A stretch of 64,000 nt of DNA from Devosia rhizoryzae (lineage in GTDB: Bacteria; Pseudomonadota; Alphaproteobacteria; Rhizobiales; Devosiaceae), in the NCBI RefSeq assembly GCF_016698665.1, contig NZ_CP068046.1, positions 1 through 64,000 on the forward strand, in the 5' to 3' direction. Below the pieces are notes generated by a model that saw only the letters and a program-made list of their open reading frames with translations, was not told the origin of the DNA and did not search any database. The position numbers were made by a program, and so were the translations under genes. How positions within the stretch are numbered: the first letter of the stretch is position 1; every line of letters begins with the position of its first letter. This document shows positions 1 through 8,963 of the stretch, in pieces.

Positions 1-1
1 C

Positions 2-121
2 GAAATGCTTGCGCAACTCGCAGATGGGGAAGGGAATGGCTGGGATGACGTTAACGCTGATGATGTCCTTGCTAATGCGCAAACATGGCTCCGCGCTATC
101 ATCGCGCGCGCAAAACGATGA
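2..121 (+). CDS. 3' end of an unidentified protein, cut by the window edge
   Basis: An open frame enters from the left edge and stops with TGA at 119-121, giving about 39 residues that end in AKR. The residues are acidic at first and then form an amphipathic stretch, which looks like a real C-terminus rather than noise. The HNH gene begins 45 bases further on in the same direction, so the two may form one operon. The function cannot be told from this piece. Confidence 0.4.
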   Translation, partial: EMLAQLADGEGNGWDDVNADDVLANAQTWLRAIIARAKR

Positions 122-166
122 GGCCCATCTCAGAGTAGACAGCTCTGCGCGCCTTCCCGGAGGTGC

Positions 167-1063
167 GTGTGCAGTGGGCAAGCAGACCAACCAAATCTTA
201 ACGGCAAAGTATGGAACAATACGTATGCTGGGTGGGTGCATGCGGTAATCAGGATATATAGGGAAGATAGAAGTTTCCTTGACCGGAACCAGCTCGCTCG
301 TATCCGGCGCAAGTTTCGAGACATTGCGGAACAATGTTTGCAACAGCGTGTGGTGCTGTATCAAAGCAGCCGAGAGTCAGGCCCTTCCAATTTGGACAGA
401 GGGTATTTCGCTACGGCGATCATCGACGGCGTGAACGACGATCCCGCGAACGAAAAACGATGTCTTGTCAGGATCAAGGATTTCAAACCCTTAGAGCCCT
501 CTCAGCGGATGATGCTGGGCAACTTGCCGAGGGAGTCAGCACTGCTGTCAGCGGACAACCGCCTGAAGGGGTGGAAGGCGGCCGAAGATCTTCGTTCAAT
601 TTCGGACGAGGACTTTGCTATTCTAACGGGTGCTGACGAAGTCGATGAGATGTTTGGTATTGATTTGGTCAATCTACCAAAATTTCGATTTCGTACTGAC
701 CGCATGCGTGATCCGGAGTTCACTCATTTAATCTATCGCGCCTACCGAGGTCGGTGCGCGATAAGTGGTGTCACCTTGTTATCTGACGACGGCAGGTTTT
801 GCGGACTGGAAGCAGCCCACATTTATCCCTACCGATTCCTTCAATTAAATATCGCTTCTGCAGGCATCTTATTAGCGCCATCTTGGCATAGCCGATTAGA
901 CATCGGCACGCTGATTATCGAAGATGATTACACTTGGCGAACGAAGAGTGAGGATAGCGACACCGCGCCGATTAAGAACAGGATTGTGCGGCTGCCGACC
1001 GTTTCTGATCAATGGCCAGACATCGCTTTGCTGCAACGCAAGCGAGCTCTTTTCGGCAGATAA
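167..1063 (+). CDS. HNH endonuclease (HNH_2-type) protein
   Basis: A 298-residue protein whose C-terminal third carries an HNH_2-type nuclease core: CAISGV, then LEAAHIYPYR, then a late histidine in WHSRLDIG. This arrangement is typical of restriction-like HNH proteins that nick or cut DNA with one metal ion. The usual NGI segment reads AGILL here. The N-terminal two thirds match nothing I recognise and may bind DNA or recognise modification. The GTG start at 167 has GGAGG just upstream; a later GTG near 236 is possible. Codon use is more AT-rich than in the following genes, which suggests accessory DNA. Nuclease fold is fairly sure; biological role is inferred. Confidence 0.7.
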   Translation: MCSGQADQPNLNGKVWNNTYAGWVHAVIRIYREDRSFLDRNQLARIRRKFRDIAEQCLQQRVVLYQSSRESGPSNLDRGYFATAIIDGVNDDPANEKRCLVRIKDFKPLEPSQRMMLGNLPRESALLSADNRLKGWKAAEDLRSISDEDFAILTGADEVDEMFGIDLVNLPKFRFRTDRMRDPEFTHLIYRAYRGRCAISGVTLLSDDGRFCGLEAAHIYPYRFLQLNIASAGILLAPSWHSRLDIGTLIIEDDYTWRTKSEDSDTAPIKNRIVRLPTVSDQWPDIALLQRKRALFGR

Positions 1064-1156
1064 GCTGTCGCAGGAAGGTACTTCCGCCCGTCAAAGCCTT
1101 GACCTCTTCGCCCAAGCCGCCATGGTTAGGTCGATTTCCTCGGCCAATCGAACCTT

Positions 1157-3349
1157 ATGCAGCTCCTTCTCAGACTTTGTTTTTTCCTTGCCCTTCTGTC
1201 GGCGCCAGCTTTGGCACAGGTGCCAGGCTTGCCAAGTTCGTCGGCGCCTGAGGCTTCGGCCGCGGAGTCGACGCAGGCCGTCGATGACCTCGTTCGTATC
1301 CTGCAGGACGACACTGCGCGGGCAGAGCTGATCCAGCGCTTGCAACAGGAAGTGCCGGCCGACGCGGTGGCAGAGGCTGAGGCCGTGCCGCCTGATCTGA
1401 GCATAGCGCGGCAATTGGCCGAGTATACGCGCAGCGTAGCGCAAGGGGCCTCGCAAACCGTGCGGCAGCTTGGTGCTGCTCTTGGTAGCGTCCAGAACCT
1501 TTTCACCGGCGGTGTTGCAGCCGATACGGAAGCCTGGCGGAACTTGGCTATCAACCTTGGGCTGCTGATTATCGCGCTGTTCGGCAGTTTCTTTGTTCTT
1601 CGCCTGGCGTCAAACGCGCTCTGTGCACGCCTTTCTGCCCGTGTGGCCGCCGCCAACTGGGTGCGGCGGTTGGGCGCGCTACTCGTGGTCATCTTCGTCG
1701 ATGCCGGTACGATCGTGCTTGCCTGGGCGCTTGGCTATGTCATTGCGCTCAACACCGGCACGCTGCCGAATGGGGAGATGGGCATAAACCAATCCTTGCT
1801 GCTCAACGCCTTTCTCGTGGTTGAGCTCAGCAAGCTGGCCCTGCGCATTATCCTCGTGCCGCATTTCCCGACCATTCGGCTGCTGCCGATCGCGGACGAC
1901 AATGCGGTTTATTGGTCCTTTTGGCTCGGCCGGATCATCTCGCTGGTCGGCTATGGCTTCATGTTCGCAGCGCCCATGTTTTCAGGCATGGTGTCCTCGG
2001 CGGCTGGCGGCGCGGTTCAGGTGCTGACCATGGCAACGGCGATTACGATCGCCGTCATTATCGTGCTGCAGAACAAGAACGACGTGCGCGCCTGGCTGTC
2101 AGCCCTTGCGGTGCGGCATAACAATGGCGGTCTTTGGCGCTTGCTCGCGGCCGTCGGCCAGCAATGGCATATCCTCGTCATCGCCTATCTTGTGGCGCTG
2201 CTCGCCGTCTGGTTCGCCAATCCGGATGAAGCTTTGCCGTTCATGTTGGGCGCAACCATCCAGTCGATCATTGCAATCCTGGTAGGCTCGCTGATCGTTA
2301 CTTTCATCGGACGTTTTGTCAGTACGGGCCTGTCCTTGCCGGCCGATGTACGTCAGCGCCTGCCATTGCTCGAAGGACGACTTAAGGCCTTCGTGCCCGG
2401 GGTGATGGGCGTGGTTCGTTGGGTGGTGATCGCGGCAGTTGTGCTTGCGATCGGGCAAGCCTGGTCGCTGTTCGATTTCGCAAGCTGGATCAGCAGCCCG
2501 GAAGGTCTTTCGGTGGTTGGCTCAGTTGTGTCGGCGGCCTTGATCATCCTGGCTGCCATCGCACTTCACGTGGTGGTGGCGTCCTGGGTCGAGTATCGGC
2601 TCAACACGACGATCGGGCGCATGCCGACGGCGCGTGAGAAGACGCTGCTGAACCTCTTCAAGAACGCCTTCACCATCGCCCTTGTGGTGTTCGGCCTTAT
2701 GCTGGCTTTGGCGCAGATCGGGGTCAACATTGCGCCGCTGCTGGCCGGTGCCGGTGTCATCGGCCTTGCGATTGGTTTTGGTGCGCAAAAGCTCGTCGAA
2801 GACATCATCACCGGCATCTTCATCCAGTTCGAAAACATCATGAACGAGGGCGACGTCGTCGAGGTCGCGGGCAAATCCGGGACGGTGGAAAAGCTCACCA
2901 TACGGTCGGTGACCATTCGCGACATGAGCGGAACGATCCACCTGATCCCGTTTTCCGCCGTTGCGCAGGTTTCCAACATGGTGCGCGGCTTCAGCTTCTA
3001 TGTGTCGGAGGTGGAGATTGCCTATGACAGCGATATCGAAGCCGCCAAGCAGGCGATGCGCGACGCTTTCGCCCTAGTCATGGAAAAGGACGAGTTCAAG
3101 GACGTGATCCTCGACGATCTTGACCTTCAAGGGCTCTTTGCCATCACGCCGACTTCGGTGTCGCTGCGCTCGCGCATCAAGACGCTGGCGGGCAAGCAAT
3201 GGGGCGCTGGCCGCTACTACAGCGAAATGTTGATGCGGCTCTTCGCCGAACGCGGCATTGAGACGCCGACGCAGCGGATCAACTATGTGTCCGACGCTGC
3301 AGGCCAAAAGCCGGTTTTCGAGCTCAAAGCGCCGCCAAGGCCTGCCTGA
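1157..3349 (+). CDS. MscS-family mechanosensitive channel, large YbiO-like form
   Basis: A 730-residue inner-membrane protein that should open under membrane tension and release solutes during hypo-osmotic shock. It has a signal peptide (residues 1-20, ending ALAQ), a periplasmic segment of about 110 residues, then many hydrophobic helices. The MscS pore and beta-domain signature lies around residues 535-565 (GLAIGFGAQKLVEDIITG, then IMNEGDVVEV), followed by the cytoplasmic vestibule. Size and the N-terminal periplasmic region fit the E. coli YbiO type rather than the short MscS. It stands alone, with no clear operon partner. Confidence 0.9.
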   Translation: MQLLLRLCFFLALLSAPALAQVPGLPSSSAPEASAAESTQAVDDLVRILQDDTARAELIQRLQQEVPADAVAEAEAVPPDLSIARQLAEYTRSVAQGASQTVRQLGAALGSVQNLFTGGVAADTEAWRNLAINLGLLIIALFGSFFVLRLASNALCARLSARVAAANWVRRLGALLVVIFVDAGTIVLAWALGYVIALNTGTLPNGEMGINQSLLLNAFLVVELSKLALRIILVPHFPTIRLLPIADDNAVYWSFWLGRIISLVGYGFMFAAPMFSGMVSSAAGGAVQVLTMATAITIAVIIVLQNKNDVRAWLSALAVRHNNGGLWRLLAAVGQQWHILVIAYLVALLAVWFANPDEALPFMLGATIQSIIAILVGSLIVTFIGRFVSTGLSLPADVRQRLPLLEGRLKAFVPGVMGVVRWVVIAAVVLAIGQAWSLFDFASWISSPEGLSVVGSVVSAALIILAAIALHVVVASWVEYRLNTTIGRMPTAREKTLLNLFKNAFTIALVVFGLMLALAQIGVNIAPLLAGAGVIGLAIGFGAQKLVEDIITGIFIQFENIMNEGDVVEVAGKSGTVEKLTIRSVTIRDMSGTIHLIPFSAVAQVSNMVRGFSFYVSEVEIAYDSDIEAAKQAMRDAFALVMEKDEFKDVILDDLDLQGLFAITPTSVSLRSRIKTLAGKQWGAGRYYSEMLMRLFAERGIETPTQRINYVSDAAGQKPVFELKAPPRPA

Positions 3350-3480
3350 CTCCTTCGTGATCGGAGGAGCGGTTTGCCTTAAGCTCATCTTAATCGGATG
3401 CGTTAATTCTTTGCTATGCGCGTCCGTTGCGGCACAGCCGGCGCGTTCGTGAATTCCGTAGCGCGTAGCACGAGGCTGAG

Positions 3481-4695
3481 ATGATTCTTTCAAGCGGAAA
3501 CGCTTCCCGTCGCCGTCGCTTGGCGGCATGGTTTTTTGCTCTTCTGGCCGGCGCTTCGGCGACGCTGCCGGCTCAGGCGAACACTGCCGACTTTGTGCGC
3601 GGCCTGTGGCCTGATGCCGAGCGGGCAGGGGTAAGCCGGCAGGCTTTCGATGCCGCGCTGGGCAATTACAAGCCCATTCCGCGGGTGATGGAGCTGACCA
3701 AGAAACAGCCCGAATTCTCGCAGACGGTGCAGCAATATATCGACAAGCGCGTGACGGCGGCGCAGGCCAGCAAGGGCCAGGCCATGCGCAATGAATGGGC
3801 GCAGACGCTTGGCGGCGCGCAACAGCGTTATGGCGTGCAGCCCGAGATTGTCCTTGCCATCTGGGGCATGGAAACCAATTTCGGTGGCTTCATGGGTGGC
3901 AACAACACCATCTATGCGCTGGCGACGCTGACGCAGAATGGCTACCGGGCCGAATTCTTCCGCAAGGAATTGCTGACGGCTTTGCGCATCGTTTCCGATG
4001 GACATATTTCGCCCGGCTCGATGGTGGGGTCGTGGGCGGGCGCCATGGGGCATACCCAGTTCATGCCGTCGAGCTTCATGAGCTATGCGGTCGACTACAA
4101 TGGCGACGGCCGAAAGGATATCTGGAATTCGGTGCCGGACGCCCTGGGCTCTACCGCCAATTACCTCAAGAGCTTCGGCTGGCGCCCTGGCGAGACCTGG
4201 GGCTATGAGGTCAAGATTCCAAGCGGCTTCAATTTTGCAGCGGCTCGCCAGATGGAAAGAGCGCCGATCAGCCAATGGCAGTCCATGGGCATTACGCGCG
4301 TTTCCGGCCGGGCCTTTCCGCGCGCAGGCGATGTCGGCCGGCTCTATATGCCCGCGGGTGCGACCGGTCCGGCCTTTCTGCTGTTGCCGAACTTCGACGT
4401 GATCAAGCGTTACAACAATTCGGATAGTTATGCCTTGGCCGTCGGTCATCTTGCTGACCGGATCATTGGTGGCGGCAGCTTCGCGACGCCATGGCCGGCA
4501 GGGGACTATGCGCTCAACAAGGCGCAACGGACCGAGCTGCAGGCGCTGCTGTCGCGGGCTGGCTATGACGTGGGCACGCCAGACGGCGTTGTCGGACCCA
4601 AGACGCGGGCTGCGGTGATGGCGTACCAGGCGCGGGCAGGACTGCCCCCTGACGGGCACGTGTCCGGCCTGCTGCTCGAGCGGCTCAAGCGTTAA
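3481..4695 (+). CDS. Lytic murein transglycosylase, MltB family, with peptidoglycan-binding domain
   Basis: A 404-residue exported enzyme that cleaves the glycan strand of peptidoglycan to leave 1,6-anhydro ends. An N-terminal signal segment (about residues 1-34, ending PAQA) leads into the SLT_2/MltB catalytic domain. The catalytic glutamate is in GMETNFGG near residue 131, and the substrate-groove motif GAMGHTQFMPSSF follows. Residues of about 340-404 form a PG_binding_1 repeat (GVVGPKTRAAV). Signal segment, catalytic domain and wall-binding domain in this order are standard in alphaproteobacteria. Confidence 0.92.
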   Translation: MILSSGNASRRRRLAAWFFALLAGASATLPAQANTADFVRGLWPDAERAGVSRQAFDAALGNYKPIPRVMELTKKQPEFSQTVQQYIDKRVTAAQASKGQAMRNEWAQTLGGAQQRYGVQPEIVLAIWGMETNFGGFMGGNNTIYALATLTQNGYRAEFFRKELLTALRIVSDGHISPGSMVGSWAGAMGHTQFMPSSFMSYAVDYNGDGRKDIWNSVPDALGSTANYLKSFGWRPGETWGYEVKIPSGFNFAAARQMERAPISQWQSMGITRVSGRAFPRAGDVGRLYMPAGATGPAFLLLPNFDVIKRYNNSDSYALAVGHLADRIIGGGSFATPWPAGDYALNKAQRTELQALLSRAGYDVGTPDGVVGPKTRAAVMAYQARAGLPPDGHVSGLLLERLKR

Positions 4696-4851
4696 CCTTT
4701 TGTTAACCCAGTGCTCCCACACTGGAGGGGCTTAAGTAGGGGGCAGGAAAGCGAGCAACATGCGGCGCTCCTGCCCCCGCCCATTTCAGTGCCACATTGT
4801 GCCCGGCTTTTTCTGCTAGCCCACAATCCTCCTGTTCCGCTCACCTCCGAA

Positions 4852-5856
4852 ATGATCATGAACCCGTTCCGTCGCGCCGTTCTGGCGCTGAGCCTATTCG
4901 TTCTCGTTGCCACCGGTGCCGCCCAGGCGCAGTCGATCATGGATCCGTTCAATCTGCCTGCGGCAATGGACGGCGGAACCTCAAAGGTTGGTGACGGCAT
5001 CGCCTATGGTGACGGGCCGCGGCACAAGCTTGATGTCTATGCGCCTGAGCAACGTGGGGAATTGGCGCCGGTCGTGTTCTTTATCTATGGCGGCGGCTGG
5101 AGCCGGGGAGAGCGGCGCGAATATGAATTTGTCGGCCGCGCCTTTGCATCGCGCGGCTTTGTTGCGGTGGTCGCCGATTACCGGCTGGTGCCGGAAGTGC
5201 GGTATCCCGATTTTCTTTATGACAGCGCCGCCGCGCTGCGATGGGTGCAGGACAATATCGCCAATTATGGCGGCGATCCGAACCGGCTGTTTCTCTCTGG
5301 CCACTCCGCGGGAGCCTACAATGCCGTGATGCTGGCGCTCGACTCCTCGTTCCTGCAGCAGTTCGGGGTCACCATGCCGGTCCTGGCGGTAGGGGCCTTG
5401 TCGGGTCCCTACGACTTTTATCCCTTCGAGTATAACGAGGTGAAGGAAGCCTTCGGCTATGCGCCCAATCCGCAAGGGACGCAGCCGATCAATCTGATCA
5501 CCTCGGACGCGCCGCCCATGTATCTGGCGACCGGCACCACCGATCCGATCGTGCGCGTGCAGAACACCAACCGGTTTGCCGACAAGCTGAGGTCGCAGGG
5601 CGTTTGGGTGACGACGCAGTATTATGATGGTTTTGGCCATATGGAGCCGGTGCTGGCGATGGGCGCCATGTGGCGTTGGCGCATGCCGGTGCTGGACGAC
5701 ATGGTGGGCTTCTTCCAGCGCTTTGGCGCCTTCCCGAGCGGGGTTCCCTATATCGCGGTGATCCCAAGTGCGCCCGAGGAACTGCCGGACTCGATCATGC
5801 CCACCGATCAGATCCTGGAGCAGTTGAACCAGATGTTCCAGCCGATAGAGGACTAG
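4852..5856 (+). CDS. Secreted alpha/beta hydrolase (esterase/lipase-like)
   Basis: A 334-residue serine hydrolase. The frame is open from 4711, but the ATG at 4852 (or 4858) gives a proper signal peptide ending in AQAQS, so I start there. The oxyanion-hole motif reads FIYGGGWSRGE, the nucleophile elbow is GHSAG near residue 152, and a late histidine in FGHMEP completes the triad. The fold and LDVYAP opening match the BD-FAE/carboxylesterase type acting on short esters. A clear paralogue without a signal peptide lies at 7386-8207. The natural substrate is unknown. Confidence 0.8.
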   Translation: MIMNPFRRAVLALSLFVLVATGAAQAQSIMDPFNLPAAMDGGTSKVGDGIAYGDGPRHKLDVYAPEQRGELAPVVFFIYGGGWSRGERREYEFVGRAFASRGFVAVVADYRLVPEVRYPDFLYDSAAALRWVQDNIANYGGDPNRLFLSGHSAGAYNAVMLALDSSFLQQFGVTMPVLAVGALSGPYDFYPFEYNEVKEAFGYAPNPQGTQPINLITSDAPPMYLATGTTDPIVRVQNTNRFADKLRSQGVWVTTQYYDGFGHMEPVLAMGAMWRWRMPVLDDMVGFFQRFGAFPSGVPYIAVIPSAPEELPDSIMPTDQILEQLNQMFQPIED

Positions 5857-5887
5857 AAACAGATCAGGCTTGACCATCCCACCGGCT

Positions 5888-5956
5888 GTCACCCCGGCGA
5901 AGGCCGGGGCCCATCCTGAGATTGGAGGCTGGGCCCCGGGTCAAGCCCGGGGTGAC
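5888..5956. repeat. Palindromic intergenic repeat (GTCACCCCGGCGAAGG type)
   Basis: A 69-bp GC-rich element between two convergent genes with complementary ends (GTCACCCCGG ... CCGGGGTGAC) and an internal second stem. A relative sits at 36137-36202 with the same left arm. It follows the hydrolase and could fold into a strong hairpin that ends or protects its mRNA. Such short dispersed palindromes are common between genes in alphaproteobacteria. Confidence 0.75.
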
Positions 5957-5985
5957 AATCGAGTTTGCGGCATGTTTCGGCCGTC

Positions 5986-6399
5986 TCAGCCCGCCGGTTC
6001 AATCACCACAGACTCCGCCGAGCGCGTGTTCGGCCCATGGAACACCGCCTCGATATTGTTCCCATCGGGATCAAGTACGAAGCAGGCATAGTAGCCTGGA
6101 TGGTAATTGCGCTCGCCCGGACCGCCATTGTCCGTGCCGCCGGCGCGGAGGGCGGCTTCGTGGAAGGCTCCGACCATTGCGCGATCCTTGGCCTGGAAGG
6201 CCAGGTGAACGTGGCTCAGCACGGCGTCCGTGTCCGCGCCGTCGACGAAGAGTTCATCGACCTGAAACCAGTTCTCGCCGCTAGCGGTGATGGGTATGCC
6301 GAGCACCTTGAGCACTGCTTCGTAGAAGGTGCGGGTCTTGCCGAAGTCCCTGGCACGCAGGTGCACATGGTCGATCAGGCGGCCGGTGTGGTATTCCAT
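5986..6399 (-). CDS. VOC-family protein (glyoxalase/dioxygenase fold)
   Basis: A small (137-residue) single-domain VOC protein. Metal-ligand candidates are His in IDHVHL near the N-terminus, His in LSHVHLAF in the middle and Glu in NNIEAVFHG near the end, the usual spacing for the fold. The frame opens at 6414, but ATG 6399 (MEYHTG) fits the family start better. Members act on glyoxal adducts, ring-cleavage substrates or antibiotics; nothing here decides which. It is downstream of bfr on the same strand but separated by a terminator. Confidence 0.75.
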   Translation of the reverse strand: MEYHTGRLIDHVHLRARDFGKTRTFYEAVLKVLGIPITASGENWFQVDELFVDGADTDAVLSHVHLAFQAKDRAMVGAFHEAALRAGGTDNGGPGERNYHPGYYACFVLDPDGNNIEAVFHGPNTRSAESVVIEPAG

Positions 6400-6418
6400 G
6401 ATCCTCTCCCCCAAAGCA

Positions 6419-6444
6419 AAACGCCCGGAGCGATCCGGGCGTTT
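6419..6444 (-). terminator. Rho-independent terminator after bfr
   Basis: A perfect 10-bp stem (AAACGCCCGG / CCGGGCGTTT) with a 6-base loop, directly after the bacterioferritin stop codon. Read on the minus strand it is followed by TTTTGCTTT. It ends the bfd-bfr transcript and separates it from the VOC gene. Confidence 0.8.
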
Positions 6445-6449
6445 GTGTC

Positions 6450-6935
6450 TTACTCGGCTTCGTTGGCCGGGGCGGCGTTGAGGAGGCCGTAGCGCTCCTC
6501 GCCGATCTTGGCGAGTAGATCGAGCTGGGTTTCAAGGAAGTCGATATGGCCTTCCTCGTCCTTGAGAAGCTCGTCGAACAACTGCTTGGACACATGGTCA
6601 TGCAGTTCAGCGCAGAGTTCGCGGCTGTTCTTATAAGCTTCGCGCGCTTCGTATTCGCCTGCAAGGTCGGCTTCGAGCACTTCCTTGATGGTCTGGCCGA
6701 TGCGCAGCGGCGCGACGCGCTGCAGGTTCGGATGGCCTTCGAGGAAAATGATGCGCTCGATCAGACGATCGGCGTGATGCATTTCTTCGATGGATTCGGC
6801 GCGTTCCTTGGCGGCGAGCTTCTTATAGCCCCAGTCGTCCAGAAGGCGGAAATGCACCCAATACTGGTTGACCGCGCCGAGCTCGAGAAAGAGGGCCTCG
6901 TTAAGCCGCTCGATGACCTGTGCTTCGCCTTTCAC
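6450..6935 (-). CDS. bfr: Bacterioferritin
   Basis: A 161-residue subunit of the 24-mer iron store that oxidises Fe(II) and holds the mineral core. The frame is open well upstream, but the GTG at 6935 (then [14 protein letters not shown]) matches the universal family start and gives the usual length. The di-iron ligands are visible: Glu in [11 protein letters not shown], Glu and His in EEMHHADR, Glu in YEAREAY, and Glu/His in DEEGHID. The Met of EEMHHAD is the haem ligand. Its start overlaps the end of the ferredoxin gene by 35 bases, so the two are co-transcribed and probably translationally linked. Confidence 0.93.
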   Translation of the reverse strand: MKGEAQVIERLNEALFLELGAVNQYWVHFRLLDDWGYKKLAAKERAESIEEMHHADRLIERIIFLEGHPNLQRVAPLRIGQTIKEVLEADLAGEYEAREAYKNSRELCAELHDHVSKQLFDELLKDEEGHIDFLETQLDLLAKIGEERYGLLNAAPANEAE

Positions 6936-7212
6936 GACGTACTCCACTCCGTTGCTTTTTGAGTTTTTCCAACCCGGACTGGAGATTGACCAGTTCAGCG
7001 GGCTGATGGGCTTGCTGTGCCTGGTAGCTTTCGGTGACGCGCACGATAATGTCCACCACATTCGGCACGCAGCCCGAACATTTGGCGCGGCGATTGAGCT
7101 CCGCATAGACCTTGGCCGGCACGACAAGCTGCCATGGATCGGCTCGCAAAAGCTCAAGGACAATGTCCTCGATCTCCTTGGAAGTGATCATATTACACTG
7201 GCAGACAAGCAT
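6901..7212 (-). CDS. bfd: Bacterioferritin-associated ferredoxin (Bfd-like)
   Basis: A 103-residue protein with the four-cysteine [2Fe-2S] pattern of the Fer2_BFD fold: CQC at residues 4 and 6 and CSGC at 45 and 48. In known systems Bfd docks on bacterioferritin and passes electrons that release stored iron. The tail beyond about residue 75 is longer than usual (classical Bfd is about 65 residues), and its last 35 bases overlap the start of bfr. The order bfd-bfr is classical. No convincing Irr or Fur box was found by eye in the 173 bases upstream. Confidence 0.85.
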   Translation of the reverse strand: MLVCQCNMITSKEIEDIVLELLRADPWQLVVPAKVYAELNRRAKCSGCVPNVVDIIVRVTESYQAQQAHQPAELVNLQSGLEKLKKQRSGVRRERRSTGHRAA

Positions 7213-7385
7213 AGCAGGGCCGATCGGATCTCAACGGGCCGGAATAAACGCCTGACTATGTTGAATGTCAACGTCATAAAATAGCTAAGGAACTGCATGT
7301 TTTGCGCATGGTTATGGTCAAAACGCCGCAGGGCGAAACAGAAGACGCAAATCGCCCGTAGCTAAGCGGCACGTGGACGTCTCGA

Positions 7386-8207
7386 ATGAAGCTTTCCCCG
7401 CTCGATATTCTCGGTTTCCTGCTGCCCAAAGACGGTGGCTCTGAACGCGTTGCCCAGGACCTCGCCTATGGGCCGGAAGCGCGGCATCGGCTCGATATCT
7501 ATGCGCCCCGGCGCATGCTGGTGCCGGCGCCACCCGTCGTGGTGTTTTTTTACGGCGGCTCCTGGGGCACCGGCAACAAGGAAGCCTACGGTTTCGTCGG
7601 ACGAGCGCTGGCGGCGCTGGGCTATGTGGTCGTCGTGCCCGATTACCGGCTGGTGCCGGACATCGAATATCCCGCATTTCTCGACGATTGTGCTCGAGCT
7701 GTGGGCTGGGTGGGTCAGAACATCAATCGCTATGGCGGGGACTGGACGCGCATGGCCTTGGCGGGTCATTCGGCCGGCGCCTACAATGCGGTGATGACGG
7801 CGCTCGATCCTCGGCTGGTCGAGGCACATGGACAGAGGCAGGCTATTTGCGGGGTCATCGGGCTTTCGGGCCCTTATGACTTCTTCCCCTTTGACGGGCC
7901 GATCTCGCTGCGCGTGTTCGGCGGGGTAGAGGATCCCAAAGCCACCCAGCCGGTCAACCATGTAGCGCCCGGCGCGCCGCCGATGTTCTTTGGCCATGGC
8001 GACAAGGACACGCTGGTCCTGCCGCGCAACAGCTTCCGCCTGGCGGAAAAATTGCAGCAGGTGGGAAGCCGTGCCGAGACGCGGATCTACAAGGGCCTGG
8101 CCCACGCCGGCCCGCTGCTCAGCATCGGGCTGCCGCTGCGCTGGCGGGCGCCGGTGCTCGCTGATATGGCAACGTTCCTGCGCGAGCTCTTCGGGCCTAG
8201 CCGCTGA
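7386..8207 (+). CDS. Cytoplasmic alpha/beta hydrolase, paralogue of the gene at 4852
   Basis: A 273-residue serine hydrolase closely resembling the upstream secreted enzyme: the same LDIYAPRR opening, FFYGGSWGTG oxyanion motif, DYRLVPDIEYP, the nucleophile elbow in GHSAGAYNAVM, and the late GLAHAG histidine. It lacks a signal peptide, so it should act inside the cell. It is divergent from bfd and overlaps the DUF599 gene tail to tail by 11 bases. Substrate unknown; a short-chain esterase is most likely. Confidence 0.8.
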   Translation: MKLSPLDILGFLLPKDGGSERVAQDLAYGPEARHRLDIYAPRRMLVPAPPVVVFFYGGSWGTGNKEAYGFVGRALAALGYVVVVPDYRLVPDIEYPAFLDDCARAVGWVGQNINRYGGDWTRMALAGHSAGAYNAVMTALDPRLVEAHGQRQAICGVIGLSGPYDFFPFDGPISLRVFGGVEDPKATQPVNHVAPGAPPMFFGHGDKDTLVLPRNSFRLAEKLQQVGSRAETRIYKGLAHAGPLLSIGLPLRWRAPVLADMATFLRELFGPSR

Positions 8208-8895
8208 GCTTGGCCTTGCGGTGGCGCGCGGCGATCACTGCGGCCGAAGCGGCGGTGCGGTGGGACGAGGAAAAGAACTCGCGATGGGCGAGGACGAGGA
8301 CTGTTGCGAGACAAGTCGCGACCCCTACCCATTCCGAGACGAACCAGGCCACTGTCGACACGGAAAAATAATAGGCGCGAATGCCGCTGTTGAAGTTCTT
8401 GGCGCCGAGCGCGTTCATCTGCGCGATGGCCTCGATCTCTTCTTCGCCGGTCTCCCGATCATGGTCGAGGGCACCCAGCATGATGCAGAAATGGTTGAAC
8501 TGGCGCAGCGACAGCGTGAAGGCGAAAAAGGCCAGAGCGAACATGGCGAGCATGACGGCAAGGTGAGCCTGGACGTCGACTACCGTGAGATTGCGGTCGA
8601 ATGACAATGACTCCAGGGCGTTCATCAGCGTCGGCAACTGGCCGAAGACAGCAAACACCGCCAGGACCAGCAGCACCGCGGTGGAGGCCAAAAAGCTCAC
8701 CGAGCCCATGATATTGCCCGAGAGAATGGCGTCGAAGGGGGACTCGCGCCGGGTTGCATTGGCCACCCAGTGACGGCGCTGCATGTTCATGATCACTGAT
8801 AGCGACGGCCGCAGTTTTTCCACCTGCGGCACGACGATGTTGTAGGCGAGATAAACGAGCAGCGGGAAAACCGAGGTTAGCAGGGTGATAGTCAC
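8197..8895 (-). CDS. DUF599-family membrane protein
   Basis: A 232-residue integral membrane protein with about four hydrophobic segments (residues roughly 5-22, 60-85, 105-130, 180-202). The family signature is recognisable: YLAYN near the start, RRHWV, and SLRQFNHFCIMLGA in the third helix. DUF599 proteins are widespread in alphaproteobacteria and have no established function. The C-terminus is basic and cytoplasmic. It is convergent with the preceding hydrolase. Confidence 0.82.
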   Translation of the reverse strand: MTITLLTSVFPLLVYLAYNIVVPQVEKLRPSLSVIMNMQRRHWVANATRRESPFDAILSGNIMGSVSFLASTAVLLVLAVFAVFGQLPTLMNALESLSFDRNLTVVDVQAHLAVMLAMFALAFFAFTLSLRQFNHFCIMLGALDHDRETGEEEIEAIAQMNALGAKNFNSGIRAYYFSVSTVAWFVSEWVGVATCLATVLVLAHREFFSSSHRTAASAAVIAARHRKAKLSG

Positions 8896-8963
8896 GGGGC
8901 GCTCCGCTGGATCGAATGGCGCTCACTATAGCGGCGCCATGTTGACCAGTTGTTGCCGCGCGA

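Noticed and set aside
3490..4722. 410-residue minus-strand frame opposite the lytic transglycosylase
   Set aside because: Shadow of a gene with intact catalytic motifs.
7213..7385. Irr or Fur box in front of bfd
   Set aside because: No sequence close to the known boxes was found by eye in the divergent region.
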